Assembly (NCBI GenBank): GCA_965230045.1
Contig: OZ245940.1
Span: 1,922,001 to 1,986,000 of the forward strand
Source of the DNA: G963662905 sp965230045
GTDB lineage: Bacteria > Bacteroidota > Bacteroidia > Bacteroidales > WRLA01
Length of the DNA: 64,000 bases
Direction: 5' to 3'
The notes beneath the pieces are model-generated. The model was given only the letters and a program-made list of their open reading frames with translations, did not search any database and had not been told where the DNA came from. Made by a program: the position numbers and the translations under genes. Shown one piece after another: positions 24,183 to 32,380 of this stretch. Every line of letters starts with the position of its first letter. Positions within the stretch are counted from its first letter, which is position 1.

Positions 24183-25838
24183 ATGCTTAGCCGACTCTAC
24201 GTACGGAATTATACCCTGATCGAAGAACTGGATGTGTCTTTCGAGAAAGGATTTTCAGTGATCAGTGGCGAAACCGGTGCCGGAAAGTCTATTATCATCG
24301 GTGCACTGGGCTTGTTGATGGGCAAACGCCTGGAAAATTCCCCGCTTTTCGATCCGCAAAAGAAATGTATCATCGAAGCTGGTTTTGAAGTGCCGGCAGC
24401 TGTGGTCAGTACTTTGCTCGCCGAACATGAGCTGGATGAGGAATTTCCGCTTTTGCTGCGCCGCGAAATCAGCCCAAATGGTAAATCACGGGCTTTTGTA
24501 AACGATACGCCCGTAAACCTGCGCATCCTGAAACAGTTTGGCGCGCTTTTGCTGCATGTCCACAGCCAGCATCAAAGCATGGAAATAAAAGAGCCTGATT
24601 TTCAGCTCTCAAGTTTGGACGCTTTTGCCGGAAACAAAAACGAACTTGCTGCATATCAGGAAATATACCATTCCTTCCGGGCACTGGAAAAAGAGTTGAA
24701 CCTGTTGAAGCAAAGTGAAGAAAAAGCCCGGAGCGAACAGGATTATTTCCGTTTTCTTTTTGATGAACTGGATGCCGCACAGCTGGATGCCCAAGCCGAC
24801 AAGCAATTGGAGCAGGAGCTTGAAATGCTCGAAAATATCGTTGATATACGGCAGGCACTGGGTGCTTTTTCCTTTGAAGTCAATGAGCGGGAAAACAGCA
24901 TATTGTCCACGCTGAAAATGCATGAAAACCAATTTTTGAAGATTGCCTCTTTTAACAGCCGTTTTGAGGAACTTGCACAGCGTTTGCACAGCCTGATTAT
25001 CGAACTCGACGACCTGGCCACTGCAAGCGGATCGGAACTGGATGATCTCCATCTGGATGAAGGCCGTAAGGAGGAAATCAGCGAGCGGCTGGATATGATC
25101 CAAAAACTTCAGTTTAAGCACAATAAAAACTCCCTTGAGGAGCTGCTTGTTTTGCGCGATGAACTCGATGAACGTTTGGGCGCGTTTCAATCGCTGGGAC
25201 ATCAGATCCGGGAGAAAGAGAAGCAATTAAAAAGCATGCAGGAGCAATTGGATGCTGCGGCACAAAAGCTCCATGCAAAAAGGGAAAAGTCAGCGCCAAA
25301 ACTGGCTGCCGCTTTAATGGACACTTTGCGCAGCCTGGGCATGCCCGATGTGGATTTCCGAGTTCATTTATCCACGATGGACAAATATACTCCAAAGGGC
25401 AGTGATGAAATCGTATTTCTATTTTCTGCCAATAAAGGCAAAAGCCCTGAAAATTTGGGCCTTGTGGCTTCCGGCGGTGAGATGAGCCGGATTATGCTGG
25501 CCATGCAATCGCTGATCAGCAGCACGGATGCCATGCCATGCCTGGTTTTTGATGAAATAGATACCGGAATTTCGGGCAATACGGCTTTAAAAGTGGCCAG
25601 CATCATGAAAAAACTGTCTGAAAAACAGCAATTACTGGCCATAACCCACCTCCCCCAGGTGGCTGCAAAGGCCGATTTCCACTATCAGGTTTATAAGGAA
25701 TCTGTCCGGGGGCAAACAATATCCCGACTGAAGTGTTTATCAGGATTGGAACGGATCAATGAAATTGCACAAATGATGAGCGGCAGCACAAACGATGAAG
25801 CACTGAAAGCTGCTCAGAAATTAATCGAAAATCATTAA
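24183..25838 (+). CDS. recN: DNA repair protein RecN
   Basis: A 551-residue SMC-like ATPase. The Walker A motif GETGAGKS is at residues 29-36, coiled-coil segments fill the middle (about 150-370), and the ABC signature ASGGEMSRIML and Walker B CLVFDEIDTGIS lie in the C-terminal part. RecN acts in double-strand break repair by holding DNA ends. The length is that of the family. The gene starts 11 bp after the DUF4835 gene and ends 5 bp before fabI. Confidence 0.96.
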   Translation: MLSRLYVRNYTLIEELDVSFEKGFSVISGETGAGKSIIIGALGLLMGKRLENSPLFDPQKKCIIEAGFEVPAAVVSTLLAEHELDEEFPLLLRREISPNGKSRAFVNDTPVNLRILKQFGALLLHVHSQHQSMEIKEPDFQLSSLDAFAGNKNELAAYQEIYHSFRALEKELNLLKQSEEKARSEQDYFRFLFDELDAAQLDAQADKQLEQELEMLENIVDIRQALGAFSFEVNERENSILSTLKMHENQFLKIASFNSRFEELAQRLHSLIIELDDLATASGSELDDLHLDEGRKEEISERLDMIQKLQFKHNKNSLEELLVLRDELDERLGAFQSLGHQIREKEKQLKSMQEQLDAAAQKLHAKREKSAPKLAAALMDTLRSLGMPDVDFRVHLSTMDKYTPKGSDEIVFLFSANKGKSPENLGLVASGGEMSRIMLAMQSLISSTDAMPCLVFDEIDTGISGNTALKVASIMKKLSEKQQLLAITHLPQVAAKADFHYQVYKESVRGQTISRLKCLSGLERINEIAQMMSGSTNDEALKAAQKLIENH

Positions 25839-25843
25839 AGCTT

Positions 25844-26704
25844 ATGTCATATAACTTACTGAAAGGGAAAAAGGGAATCATTTTCGGAGCCCTTGATGAG
25901 AAATCCATTGCCTGGAAAACAGCAATCAAAGCGGTTGAAGAAGGCGCTGAAATCATTTTGAGCAATACCCCAACGGCCATACGTTTTGGTACAATCAACA
26001 AACTGGCAGAAAAATGTAATGCTAAAGTGATTGCCGCAGATGCCACTAAAGTGGATGAGCTGGAAAGCGTTTTCCAAACTGCCATGGAACATTTTGGAGG
26101 GAAAATTGATTTCGTTTTGCACTCGATCGGGATGTCGCTCAATGTGCGCAAAAAACGTTCGTACAGCGATCTGGATTATAATTACCTGAGTAAAACACTG
26201 GATATTTCAGCGATGTCGTTCCATAAAATGCTGCAAGTAGCTTATAAAATGGATGCCATTAATCCCTGGGGCAGTGTTTTGGCGCTGAGCTATGTGGCTG
26301 CGCAGCGCACCCTCTACGGTTATAATGATATGGCCGATGCCAAATCCCTGCTTGAATCCATAGCGCGCAGTTTTGGTTATATATATGGCCGCGAGCGCAA
26401 AGTGCGTGTAAATACAATCAGTCAGTCACCAACATTGACAACAGCCGGTAGCGGTGTGAAAGGCATTGATGGCTTGATGGATTTTACCAACCGTATGTCG
26501 CCGCTGGGCAATGCCTCGGCTGATGAATGTGCGGATTATTGCGTGAGCCTTTTCTCCGATCTTACCAAAAAAGTGACGATGCAGAACCTTTTCCATGATG
26601 GGGGTTTCTCCAATATGGGTATGAGCTACCGCGCCATGAAAATGTATAACCGCAGCCTCGATTGTGATGACTGCCCTCCGGTGGACGGTCCAATTGAAGA
26701 TTAA
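25844..26704 (+). CDS. fabI: Enoyl-[acyl-carrier-protein] reductase (NADH), FabI
   Basis: A 286-residue short-chain dehydrogenase. The FabI-type nucleotide motif (GIIFGALDEKSIAW, residues 11-24) replaces the classical GxxxGxG. The catalytic pair is Tyr160 and Lys167 in YNDMADAK with the FabI spacing, and the SQSPTLTTAGSG region forms the substrate loop. It catalyses the last reduction of fatty acid elongation. The extra C-terminal tail (MYNRSLDCDDCPPVDGPIED) extends beyond E. coli FabI. Last gene of the bamD operon; a terminator follows. Confidence 0.95.
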   Translation: MSYNLLKGKKGIIFGALDEKSIAWKTAIKAVEEGAEIILSNTPTAIRFGTINKLAEKCNAKVIAADATKVDELESVFQTAMEHFGGKIDFVLHSIGMSLNVRKKRSYSDLDYNYLSKTLDISAMSFHKMLQVAYKMDAINPWGSVLALSYVAAQRTLYGYNDMADAKSLLESIARSFGYIYGRERKVRVNTISQSPTLTTAGSGVKGIDGLMDFTNRMSPLGNASADECADYCVSLFSDLTKKVTMQNLFHDGGFSNMGMSYRAMKMYNRSLDCDDCPPVDGPIED

Positions 26705-26731
26705 GGAAAACCGGGTTTTTAGAATAGCAGA

Positions 26732-26772
26732 AAGCAGTGTGGAACAAAGATTGGTTTCACGCTGCTTTTTTT
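26732..26772 (+). terminator. Terminator of the bamD-fabI operon
   Basis: AGCAGTGTGGAAC and GTTTCACGCTGCT pair with two G-U wobbles around an 8-base loop and are followed by eight T, 28 bp after fabI. Confidence 0.8.
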
Positions 26773-26807
26773 GCTTTGGAGTATGTTGGGATGATGCTCA
26801 AAATCTC

Positions 26808-27340
26808 CATTAGCGGAAATTGCAGATAGGAGCGTCAGCTCGACGAGTTAGCGAGGAGAGGTCTCATTGGGTTAAGCCCGATTAGTTTTTAATTCAATCT
26901 CACTGCTACCCTGTAGTTCAATTGTCTTTTGCTCTCTAATTTTTATAAATATTGTCGCTGCTCTGCAGCTTATATGGAGTTTGGCAAATCCAGCGGCAGC
27001 GCCGCGGAGATATTTAAAGAAATGCATTGAAAAAGCGTGAACCATGTGCAGCGCTCCGGTGATCTTTATTCCTTCAGCATAGGCCGGTATGCCTGCTTTT
27101 ACCGCTGAGACGCTAGGGTTGGCTGGCGCGGGCTGTTTTTTATCCACGAAGATCGCGAAAGGGCGCGAAGGAGTGTGCGTGTTTTTACCGCTGAGGCGCG
27201 GAATTTCGCGGAGCTTTTTGCTGTAGGATTTGAGGCACACCAGAGTTTCTCTGCGTCTTTGTGTCTTTGCGGTGAAAAGGATTACCGCTAAGGCGCTCAA
27301 TGACCACATTAGCGGAAATTGCAGATAGGAGCGTCAGCTC
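26808..27340. repeat. Repeat island A: mosaic dispersed repeats
   Basis: This gene-free stretch is built from units that recur in the window. A unit beginning CATTAGCGGAAATTGCAG starts at 26808 and again at 27307 (also at 31845 and 34738). A second unit from about 26966 to 27045 (GCAGCTTATATGGAGTTTGG onward) recurs at about 31555. A third, with motifs such as CGCTGAGGCGCGGA and TCTCTGCGTCTTTGTGTC, spans about 27116-27300 and recurs at about 31690 and 34384. No transposase of full length is present. The overlapping reading frames are repeat artefacts. Confidence 0.75.
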
Positions 27341-27691
27341 GACGAGTAAGCGAGGAGAAGTCCCATTGGGTTAAGCCCGATTGGTATTTTAAATCTCACC
27401 GCTACGCTGTAGCTACAATGCCCCAGCTGCCGCGCGTGTCCTCACGCGCGGTACTGCTTAAGTGTCAACCAAAATCAGGACGCTACAATTCTTTGTTTTG
27501 CTGCGCATACCGAAATGTGTCGAGAAGTATGTCTTTGTATTCGATCCTCGTAAAAACATCTATCCACTCAACAACAGCAAAGCTAACAAAACACACACCC
27601 TCTGGATTATGAAATTTATAGTTGCGACTCATGGGCTAAAGATAGTGGTTTTTCTGCTAAGCCACGTGTGAAGACACGTGCGGAATCGGGG
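27341..27691. repeat. 351-bp direct repeat, copy 1 (REP hairpins around a RAYT remnant)
   Basis: This segment is nearly identical to 31879-32229, at a constant offset of 4538 bases; I saw a single difference (CTCGT versus CTTGT). It contains a perfect hairpin CCGCGCGTG-TCCT-CACGCGCGG at 27430-27451 and a second, CACGTGT-GAAG-ACACGTG, at 27663-27680. Between them lies the start of a RAYT gene on the minus strand. The layout of a RAYT piece between REP-like palindromes suggests a non-autonomous, internally deleted element. Confidence 0.85.
27483..27632 (-). pseudogene. REP-associated tyrosine transposase (RAYT, Y1 type), N-terminal remnant, copy 1
   Basis: On the minus strand an ATG at 27632 opens a 49-codon frame beginning MSRNYKFHNPEGVCFVSFAV and continuing with EWIDVFTR, then YKDILLDTFRYAQ, before TAG at 27485-27483. 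This is the recognisable N-terminus of Bacteroidota IS200-like Y1 transposases of the RAYT group. The HUH motif and the catalytic Tyr are lost, so it cannot be active. REP-like hairpins lie on both sides. Plus-strand frames over this stretch are shadows. Confidence 0.75.
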
Positions 27692-27744
27692 GAACTGATT
27701 TGGTTATATTCATTTTTTCAAATTTTGCATGCTAACTTTAGGTG

Positions 27745-29397
27745 TTAATCATGAAATATAACTAACGGATCCGGTTTAGGAAATATCCCGAAGTGTGTGG
27801 TATCTGTAGCACTACATTGATTGCTATCTGTCACCATTACAGAGTATAGGCCTGCTGTATCTACCTTAATAGCTGTGTCCGTTCTCGCGTCATACCAGAG
27901 ATAAGATTCAAAATGTCCCGGCCAGAGCGTTGCTGTGTCTCCGGGACATACACTCAACAAATCTGGTAGTTGAGGCTGTGGCAGAGGGTTTATCCTAATG
28001 GTGTCCTGCAAGGTATCCGTGAAGTTTTCATAGAAGCTGATCAATTGGATTGGATAATATCCGGTGTCTGCATAGATATGAAAGGGGTCAAACAGGCTGC
28101 TGCTGTCGTTATTCCCGCTGCCCGGATCCCCAAAGCTCCAATAGACGGAATCATAAGATGCCGTATCGCAGCTAAAGAAGGTGGTGTCTCCCAGACAATG
28201 GTTTTCCCAACTGAATGCTGCCGGCGCAAAGAAGGATTGGATGAAATTTGGAAGGCCTAAAATGCAGCAATGTGTTAAAGGGCTACCATCACTTATATTT
28301 ACGGCCTCCTGCTCGTAATCACATCCGGTGCCAATGATATTTGGTTTATTAATTCGGTCAATATATGTAGCCCCATCTTGTGCAACGTAAATTTTACCAT
28401 CAGGGCCTATCTGCAAAGCCAGATTTCGATAATCAGAAGAATCTCCAATTGTATTGGTGCTTGCTCTTATTAAAGCTGTATCGCCTGAGGTAATATCCAT
28501 TTGTCTTATGTATCGCCGCATCATGTCTGTAACATAAAGTAACTTCTCGTCTGGACTGAATTCAAAACCATATGCGCTGCTAAATCCATCAACCAGAAGC
28601 GGATTTGAAACTAATCCGGTTGATACATCAAAATCACATAGTTCAATGCAATTTTCGTAACCAGAGGAAGATTGAATGATCAAACCAGTAACTAACTTAT
28701 TTCCTTGGGGTGATATTTTCATGCACCTTACTCCAGTCATATTGTGAACGATGCCAGTACTGGATACAACAGGATTACTTGCGTGTAATGAGTCCGAATC
28801 CAATAAAAACGAAAAATAGTTATCGCTCCACATAGTTCGTGTAACGATCCAATAAAAAATACCGTTTTTGTGTTTCACGGCAGTAAGGCGCTCCATTGTA
28901 GGTGTTAATAAGAAATTTTTTTTAGGATTTATTACTGCACCTAGTCCTCCATTGAGGTTCATATCAACGATTGAATAATACAAAGAACCATATGCAACAC
29001 TTATGGTGAAAACATAATATTTGTTTTCACCCCCAGGAAATGGAACAATAACACCAGACTGAGAGCTAGAAGTGTGGCCACCAAGTTCAGTTCCGTTTTG
29101 CATTGTATCATGTATTGCATTAAAGACAGTGCTTCCATCTGTGTAGAATGGTAAATCTCCATTGGCATTGGAAATTGCCGAGCAACCTTCATGTGTAACC
29201 ATTGGAGATGTATATAACAAAGCTTGAGGGCTACCGTCCGGAGTATTAAAACTTATGCCTGCTCGTCTTCCGAAAAACCAATTATTGCCCTCTTTTCCTT
29301 GTGAAAAGCAATCAAAAGGCAAAACACATAAAATTAAGATCAAAAATAAGATTGATCCTTGCATAAGTGTTTTACTATTTAATTTGAGTACTGTCAA
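27745..29397 (-). CDS. Secreted propeller/PKD/Ig-like protein, possibly truncated
   Basis: A 550-residue exported protein (signal peptide about residues 12-33, ending DCFSQ). Residues about 35-390 resemble the WD40/YVTN-like region of Bacteroidota gliding-motility-associated proteins (GNNWFFGRRAGISFN; FSPDEKLLYVTD; IGPDGKIYVA). A PKD domain follows (YWSFGDPGSGN ... FHIYADTGYYPIQL) and then an Ig-like domain (CPGDTATLWPG). The protein stops soon after that domain and lacks the T9SS or CHU_C sorting domain such proteins normally carry. The stop lies only 54 bp from repeat copy 1, so its 3' end was probably lost there. It starts 2 bp after the paralogue upstream. Confidence 0.8.
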   Translation of the reverse strand: MTVLKLNSKTLMQGSILFLILILCVLPFDCFSQGKEGNNWFFGRRAGISFNTPDGSPQALLYTSPMVTHEGCSAISNANGDLPFYTDGSTVFNAIHDTMQNGTELGGHTSSSQSGVIVPFPGGENKYYVFTISVAYGSLYYSIVDMNLNGGLGAVINPKKNFLLTPTMERLTAVKHKNGIFYWIVTRTMWSDNYFSFLLDSDSLHASNPVVSSTGIVHNMTGVRCMKISPQGNKLVTGLIIQSSSGYENCIELCDFDVSTGLVSNPLLVDGFSSAYGFEFSPDEKLLYVTDMMRRYIRQMDITSGDTALIRASTNTIGDSSDYRNLALQIGPDGKIYVAQDGATYIDRINKPNIIGTGCDYEQEAVNISDGSPLTHCCILGLPNFIQSFFAPAAFSWENHCLGDTTFFSCDTASYDSVYWSFGDPGSGNNDSSSLFDPFHIYADTGYYPIQLISFYENFTDTLQDTIRINPLPQPQLPDLLSVCPGDTATLWPGHFESYLWYDARTDTAIKVDTAGLYSVMVTDSNQCSATDTTHFGIFPKPDPLVIFHD

Positions 29398-29399
29398 TC

Positions 29400-30281
29400 C
29401 TATCGTTCAATAATAATTGTTTCGCTTAAGTGCTGTTTATCGTTTTTCAGGCTTAGTACATATATGCCATTGGCCAGTGCGGCCACATCAATTTCCTGGC
29501 AGGCGCCGGTAATTTGACCTGTTGCACATGTCCGGCCTTTAGCGTCAATTATCTGGTAAGCAAAATCAGAATGCTCATGAGGTAATTCTATGGATATGCT
29601 TTTGGATGCCGGGTTGGGCCAAATATTTATTAGATTTACTTCATGTTCGTCAATATCAACCATTACATCTATCCAGCATTGACGATGATCAAAATCAGAT
29701 AGCAGGCCAGAATAATCACACTCCCACAATAGATCCCCGCCTGGACTATGTGCACAGATCATTGTTCCGAAATAGAATGCAAATTGAGAACAACGCATCG
29801 AGCCAGTTGAGCCGACACCTTCAATCATTAGAACAGTATTAAAAGCGCATGAAGTTGGGTCATTTAGTTTTATTATTTTTTGATCATTACTATTGGTAAT
29901 TTCAATTACCTCATATTCATGATAATCTATCGTAATTTTATCACCCAGTGAAAGCTCCATATCATAAATTAAAACTTCATTTTGCTCCTCAGGTGATAAT
30001 ATCCACATTTTACCAGCAATTGTGTCTTCTCTTAGAAAAGCTGATAAATAAAAATCATCCTGTTTATAGCTTCCGTATTCACTTTTAATAGCAATCAATT
30101 GCTTATACATCTTTCCGTTCACCAAGGTGTCGCCTTCCAGGATTAAACTGTCCATCTGGTAAAAAAAGTCCGTATAGAAATAATTCCAGCTTTTTCCTTC
30201 TTCGAGCACCGGCTGGTATTGTGCCTTGGTAAGGCCAGCCATTAGCAGGGCAATTCCGATAAAGAGTAATTGTTTTTTCAT
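29400..30281 (-). CDS. Secreted T9SS-sorted protein, tandem paralogue 1
   Basis: A 293-residue secreted protein of unknown function (start chosen at 30281, MKKQLLFIG; an upstream in-frame ATG at 30314 overlaps the preceding gene and adds no plausible signal). The signal peptide ends near LTKAQ. The mature part begins YQPVLEEGKSWNYF, and the last 75 residues form a T9SS type A sorting domain (IWPNPASKSI ... NGIYVLSLK). It is a tandem copy of the 30304-31179 gene: the two share the start and the sorting domain, but the middle domain differs strongly. The central domain has paired Cys and Trp residues; no enzyme motif was recognised. Confidence 0.85.
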   Translation of the reverse strand: MKKQLLFIGIALLMAGLTKAQYQPVLEEGKSWNYFYTDFFYQMDSLILEGDTLVNGKMYKQLIAIKSEYGSYKQDDFYLSAFLREDTIAGKMWILSPEEQNEVLIYDMELSLGDKITIDYHEYEVIEITNSNDQKIIKLNDPTSCAFNTVLMIEGVGSTGSMRCSQFAFYFGTMICAHSPGGDLLWECDYSGLLSDFDHRQCWIDVMVDIDEHEVNLINIWPNPASKSISIELPHEHSDFAYQIIDAKGRTCATGQITGACQEIDVAALANGIYVLSLKNDKQHLSETIIIER

Positions 30282-30303
30282 TGGTTTTGTGTTTTTAGAT
30301 ATT

Positions 30304-31179
30304 CTATCGTTCAATAATAATTGTTTCGCTTAAGTGCTGTTTATCGCTTTTCAGGCTTAGTACATATATGCCATTGGCCAGTGCGGCCACATCAATTTCC
30401 TGGCAGGCCCCGGTAATTTGGCCTGTTGCACATGTCCGGCCTTTAGCGTCAGTTATTTGGTAAGTAAAATCAGATTGCTCATGAGGTAATTCTATGGATA
30501 TGCTTTTGGATGCAGGATTTGGCCATAATTTGATCCCGGGCTCATTTGTATTTTCCTCAATACCTATGGTCACATCCAGCCAACAAGGCCTTAGATAAAA
30601 ATATTCGAGTAGCCGGTAATCTGTTTCCCAAGTCAGTTTTCCTTCGGGATTATGTGCGCAGATCATAAAACCATTGGAAAAATCCCATAGGAGAAAATGA
30701 ATGGATCCCGTTGAGCCTATACCTTCTATCATATAGATTGTGTCATGCATTTGCAAGGGATCATCAAGTTTTAGGATTTTCTTTCCGTTTTCATAAACAA
30801 CATCGAGTACTTCATATTGAGTAGAATGGGGTGAGAACATGTCTCCTTTTTCCAGTGAAATATCATAGTATAAATTTTCCCGATCTGTTCCGGGTGTCCT
30901 TGACCAGATTTTGCCAGATGTTGTATCTTCCCTGAGGAAAGCTTTTATTTCAGGGCCAGGGGTCCAGGGCAAGAGTTGATTGCTATCTGATAAAAGGATT
31001 AAATATTCCATTCCATCAATTATGGTGTCGCCTGAAATGTACAGGCTGTCCATGTAGTAATGGAAATTCATGTGAAAATAATTCCAGCTTTTTCCTTCTT
31101 CGAGCACAGGCTGGTACTGTGCTTTGCTAATGCCTGCCATCAGCAGCATCATTCCGATAATGAGTAATTGTTTTTTCAT
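30304..31179 (-). CDS. Secreted T9SS-sorted protein, tandem paralogue 2
   Basis: A 291-residue protein with signal peptide (MKKQLLIIGMMLLMAGISKA), a mature start YQPVLEEGKSWNYF and a T9SS type A sorting domain at the end. It is the first gene of a three-gene minus-strand operon (this gene, its paralogue after 22 bp, then the PKD protein after 2 bp) with a good promoter at 31209-31240. The last 220 bases are almost identical to those of the paralogue (about seven differences), whereas the middle is diverged. The central domain of unknown function shares the pattern FLREDT...GK.W...P with its twin. Confidence 0.87.
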   Translation of the reverse strand: MKKQLLIIGMMLLMAGISKAQYQPVLEEGKSWNYFHMNFHYYMDSLYISGDTIIDGMEYLILLSDSNQLLPWTPGPEIKAFLREDTTSGKIWSRTPGTDRENLYYDISLEKGDMFSPHSTQYEVLDVVYENGKKILKLDDPLQMHDTIYMIEGIGSTGSIHFLLWDFSNGFMICAHNPEGKLTWETDYRLLEYFYLRPCWLDVTIGIEENTNEPGIKLWPNPASKSISIELPHEQSDFTYQITDAKGRTCATGQITGACQEIDVAALANGIYVLSLKSDKQHLSETIIIER

Positions 31180-31208
31180 TGGTTGCGTTAAATTATTGTT
31201 TTATGGTT

Positions 31209-31240
31209 CAAAGATATATTGCTTTTAATTTATAAACAAA
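31209..31240 (-). promoter_or_regulatory. Promoter of the tandem paralogue operon
   Basis: Minus strand: TTTG (31240-31237), 20 bases, TATCTTTG (31216-31209). Full match to the Bacteroidota consensus, leader about 25 bases. Confidence 0.7.
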
Positions 31241-31324
31241 TAATTGTGCTATTTTTTAATATTGTTTTTGTTTTTTCATTTTAGTATTTGTGTAATATCG
31301 TGATATATAATAGTTTAAATGCTA

Positions 31325-31340
31325 TTTTTTTTTTTTTTTT
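31325..31340. repeat. Homopolymer run of 16 T
   Basis: A run of 16 T on the plus strand (16 A on the coding strand of the operon starting at 31179), about 85 bp upstream of its -33 box. Such runs are prone to slippage and to sequencing error. Confidence 0.8.
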
Positions 31341-31479
31341 GATAGTGATATTAATTATTGAGTTGTTTTTTGTTGTTCGATTATTATGTGTATTTCATCT
31401 TTTGTGTAATATTACGGCTTTAGGGGTGGTTTCGTTTCTGTTTGTATGTCTTAAAGCTTTATGGCATTGTAAGGATGTT

Positions 31480-31878
31480 GATCTCAAATCTCACAGCTAC
31501 GCTGTAGCTACAATGCCCTCTCTCTCTTTGGTTTTAATAAATCTCCCCGCGGCTCTGCAGCTTATATGGAGTTTAGCAAATCCAGCGGCAGCGCCGCGGA
31601 GATATTTAAAGAAATGCATTGAAAAAGCGCGAAACAGGTGCAGCAGTGATCTTTATTCTTTTAGTTTAGGCAGATGACCGTGTTTTTACCGCTGAGACGC
31701 GAAGCTTGGCTGGCGCGGGCTGTTTTTTATCCACGAAGGTCGCGAATGGCGCGAAGGAGTGTGCGTGTTTTTACCGCTGAGGCGCCGAGGCGCTGAGGGC
31801 TGGCGCAGGATGTTTGGTTTTCTCGCTGAGACGCTCAAAATCCCCATTAGCGAAAATTGTATATTGGAGCGTCACTTC
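31480..31878. repeat. Repeat island B: mosaic dispersed repeats
   Basis: Gene-free stretch made of the same units as island A: ATCTCACAGCTACGCTGTAG at about 31488, the GCAGCTTATATGGAG unit at about 31555-31668, the CGCTGAGGCG / CCACGAAGG unit at about 31680-31835, and the CATTAGCG unit at 31845. It leads directly into direct repeat copy 2. A plus-strand frame at 31288-31677 runs partly through a repeat unit and is not considered a gene. Confidence 0.75.
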
Positions 31879-32229
31879 GACGAGTAAGCGAGGAGAAGTC
31901 CCATTGGGTTAAGCCCGATTGGTATTTTAAATCTCACCGCTACGCTGTAGCTACAATGCCCCAGCTGCCGCGCGTGTCCTCACGCGCGGTACTGCTTAAG
32001 TGTCAACCAAAATCAGGACGCTACAATTCTTTGTTTTGCTGCGCATACCGAAATGTGTCGAGAAGTATGTCTTTGTATTCGATCCTTGTAAAAACATCTA
32101 TCCACTCAACAACAGCAAAGCTAACAAAACACACACCCTCTGGATTATGAAATTTATAGTTGCGACTCATGGGCTAAAGATAGTGGTTTTTCTGCTAAGC
32201 CACGTGTGAAGACACGTGCGGAATCGGGG
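31879..32229. repeat. 351-bp direct repeat, copy 2 (REP hairpins around a RAYT remnant)
   Basis: Near-identical partner of 27341-27691. The hairpins are at 31968-31989 and 32201-32218. The copy ends at GAATCGGGG, exactly where the signal-peptide end of a disrupted gene begins on the minus strand. Recombination between the copies would delete about 4.5 kb with the three secreted-protein genes. Confidence 0.85.
32021..32170 (-). pseudogene. RAYT transposase N-terminal remnant, copy 2
   Basis: Same 49-codon minus-strand frame as copy 1 (starting MSRNYKFHNPEG, ending at TAG). The only base change seen is silent (ACG to ACA, Thr). It lacks the HUH motif and the catalytic Tyr, so it is inactive. 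Conservation of two identical fragments argues for recent duplication or gene conversion. Confidence 0.75.
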
Positions 32230-32321
32230 TTGATTGATGCCTGGCCTGTGTACTGGGCATAAAGCCCTTGCAGCAGTAGCATAGCTATGCAGAAAGCTGC
32301 ACTGAATTTTAGTTTTTTCAT
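32154..32321 (-). pseudogene. Secreted-protein gene cut off after its signal peptide
   Basis: On the minus strand ATG 32321 opens MKKLKFSAAFCIAMLLLQGL followed by YAQYTGQASIN, a clear signal peptide with a mature start. From about 32229 onward the frame runs into direct repeat copy 2 and ends after 55 codons. The sequence therefore looks like the 5' end of a lost secreted-protein gene interrupted by the REP/RAYT element. It lies 59 bp downstream of the LRR gene, in the same direction, so it may once have been the next gene of that operon. A short secreted peptide might still be made. Confidence 0.65.
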
Positions 32322-32380
32322 ACTTTTGTACGGTTAAAAGATTAATTATTGATTTTTTAACTACAGGCAGGAGCAGTGAT

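Noticed and set aside
27319..27612. Identical 97-codon plus-strand frames here and at 31857-32150 as a possible duplicated gene
   Set aside because: They run across repeat units, a REP hairpin and antisense to the RAYT remnant; the identity is due to the DNA repeat.
31288..31677. 129-codon plus-strand frame as a small membrane protein gene
   Set aside because: It crosses a 16-T homopolymer and repeat island B; no promoter or ribosome site; hydrophobic stretch is a product of T-rich DNA.
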